DNA from: JBIOJM01 sp044450785
GTDB lineage: Bacteria; Planctomycetota; Planctomycetia; Isosphaerales; Isosphaeraceae
NCBI GenBank assembly: GCA_044450785.1
Contig: JBIOJM010000007.1
Coordinates: 5,943-69,942 of the forward strand
Direction of reading: 5' to 3'
Length of the DNA: 64,000 nucleotides
In this document: positions 63,653-64,000 of the stretch, in pieces
Position numbering within the stretch: the first letter of the stretch is position 1
How the letters are laid out: each line of letters opens with the position of its first letter
Notes under the pieces: generated by a model
The model's input: only the letters and a program-made list of their open reading frames with translations
Database searches by the model: none
Told to the model about the DNA's origin: nothing
Position numbers and translations under genes: made by a program

Positions 63653-64000
63653 ATCAGTCCCACGCTCCGTAGGAACTCATCCCCGACCATCTTGAATTCG
63701 GCCTGAACGTAACGTCGTGCGTATCTCGTGCCAAAAATCGGTTTCCCTGCTCTCGCGCCTGCGGCGTACGAATCCGAGTGCCTAGCCTCGTTACTGAACA
63801 CCCGCCAACCATGCTCTTGAGCAAGGGCGCGAACGTCACGTCTTGCTTTGTTATGCTCGGTCTTGACGTGTTGTGGATCAGCGTCATTAAACATAATACC
63901 GGCCAAGTCGATGTCCTGGTTGCCATGACTCAATCTATGCTCCGCTAGCGAACGGGCGAGTAGCGGTAGGCCGATGATCGCCAGGAACTCCGGCTTAACA
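63649..64000 (-). CDS. ParA/MinD-family ATPase, C-terminal fragment at the window edge
   Basis: The frame is open to the right edge; the N-terminus with the Walker A motif lies outside. The visible ~117 residues (EFLAIIGLPLLARSLAEHRL, DIDLAGIMFNDADPQHVKTE, VRALAQEHGWRVFSNEARHS, GKPIFGTRYARRYVQAEFKM) match the C-terminal half of ParA-like ATPases, including the (L/V)AGIMFN strand and the conserved ARxGKPIF segment. The TTG at 63933 is not a true start, because the protein-like sequence continues upstream in frame. Confidence 0.65.
   Translation of the reverse strand, partial: VKPEFLAIIGLPLLARSLAEHRLSHGNQDIDLAGIMFNDADPQHVKTEHNKARRDVRALAQEHGWRVFSNEARHSDSYAAGARAGKPIFGTRYARRYVQAEFKMVGDEFLRSVGLI

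Overview
The window looks like a piece of a high-GC planctomycete chromosome, most likely Isosphaeraceae or Gemmata-like. The indicators are lineage-typical families: DUF1080, DUF1552, a broken DUF1587/1592/1588/1585 cytochrome-type protein, a PVC-type CxxCH dehydrogenase, VIT/VWA and PEP-CTERM proteins, and an ECF-sigma fusion. Many intergenic spaces also carry short nested palindromic repeats. No rRNA, tRNA, CRISPR array, intact transposase or prophage was recognised. Family names come from reading the translations; no database search was run.

Layout. 1-7 kb: a partial membrane protein, a Spy-like periplasmic protein with a strong terminator, a STAS protein, a VIT/VWA protein, GrpE and a DUF1080 hydrolase. 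7-10 kb: Tpx, then a scrambled type I restriction remnant (hsdR/hsdS pieces) invaded by palindromic elements. 10-16 kb: MnmG, an HTH-receiver regulator followed by an HDOD-histidine kinase, and a PEP-CTERM protein. 16-28 kb, mostly minus strand: ROK kinase plus ceramidase-like pair, a haem-type sensor kinase, FtsK, then a core block transcribed aroF-tpiA-secG-yicC-gmk-rpoZ with several overlapping genes.

28-43 kb is accessory: an acyl-CoA synthetase, a large secreted protein with an apparent AUC start, a doubly deleted PSCyt-type pseudogene beside an intact DUF1552 gene, an ImmA/IrrE protein fused onto the remnant of another gene, a WS/DGAT acyltransferase, a WD40/membrane gene pair that looks frameshifted, and decayed toxin-antitoxin genes. 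43-49.5 kb: PheA (bifunctional), then dnaK-clpB preceded by a good sigma-54-type promoter match and an upstream palindrome. 50-54 kb: a broken sigma-factor/carboxypeptidase-regulatory/thioredoxin-fold fusion, a mirror-symmetric palindrome island and an orphan ParD. 55-60 kb: a tightly packed operon of a CxxCH dehydrogenase and two amidohydrolase-family proteins. 60-64 kb: a secreted repeat protein, an NtrC-family sigma-54 activator, and a ParA-like ATPase (cut by the window edge) coupled to a small helical partner.

The points most worth following are the possible sigma-54 control of dnaK-clpB, the CxxxCH haem-like motif in a sensor kinase, the HTH-first response regulator, the dehydrogenase/amidohydrolase operon whose second hydrolase lacks the metal-binding HxH, and the hierarchical palindromes at 53.0-53.6 kb.
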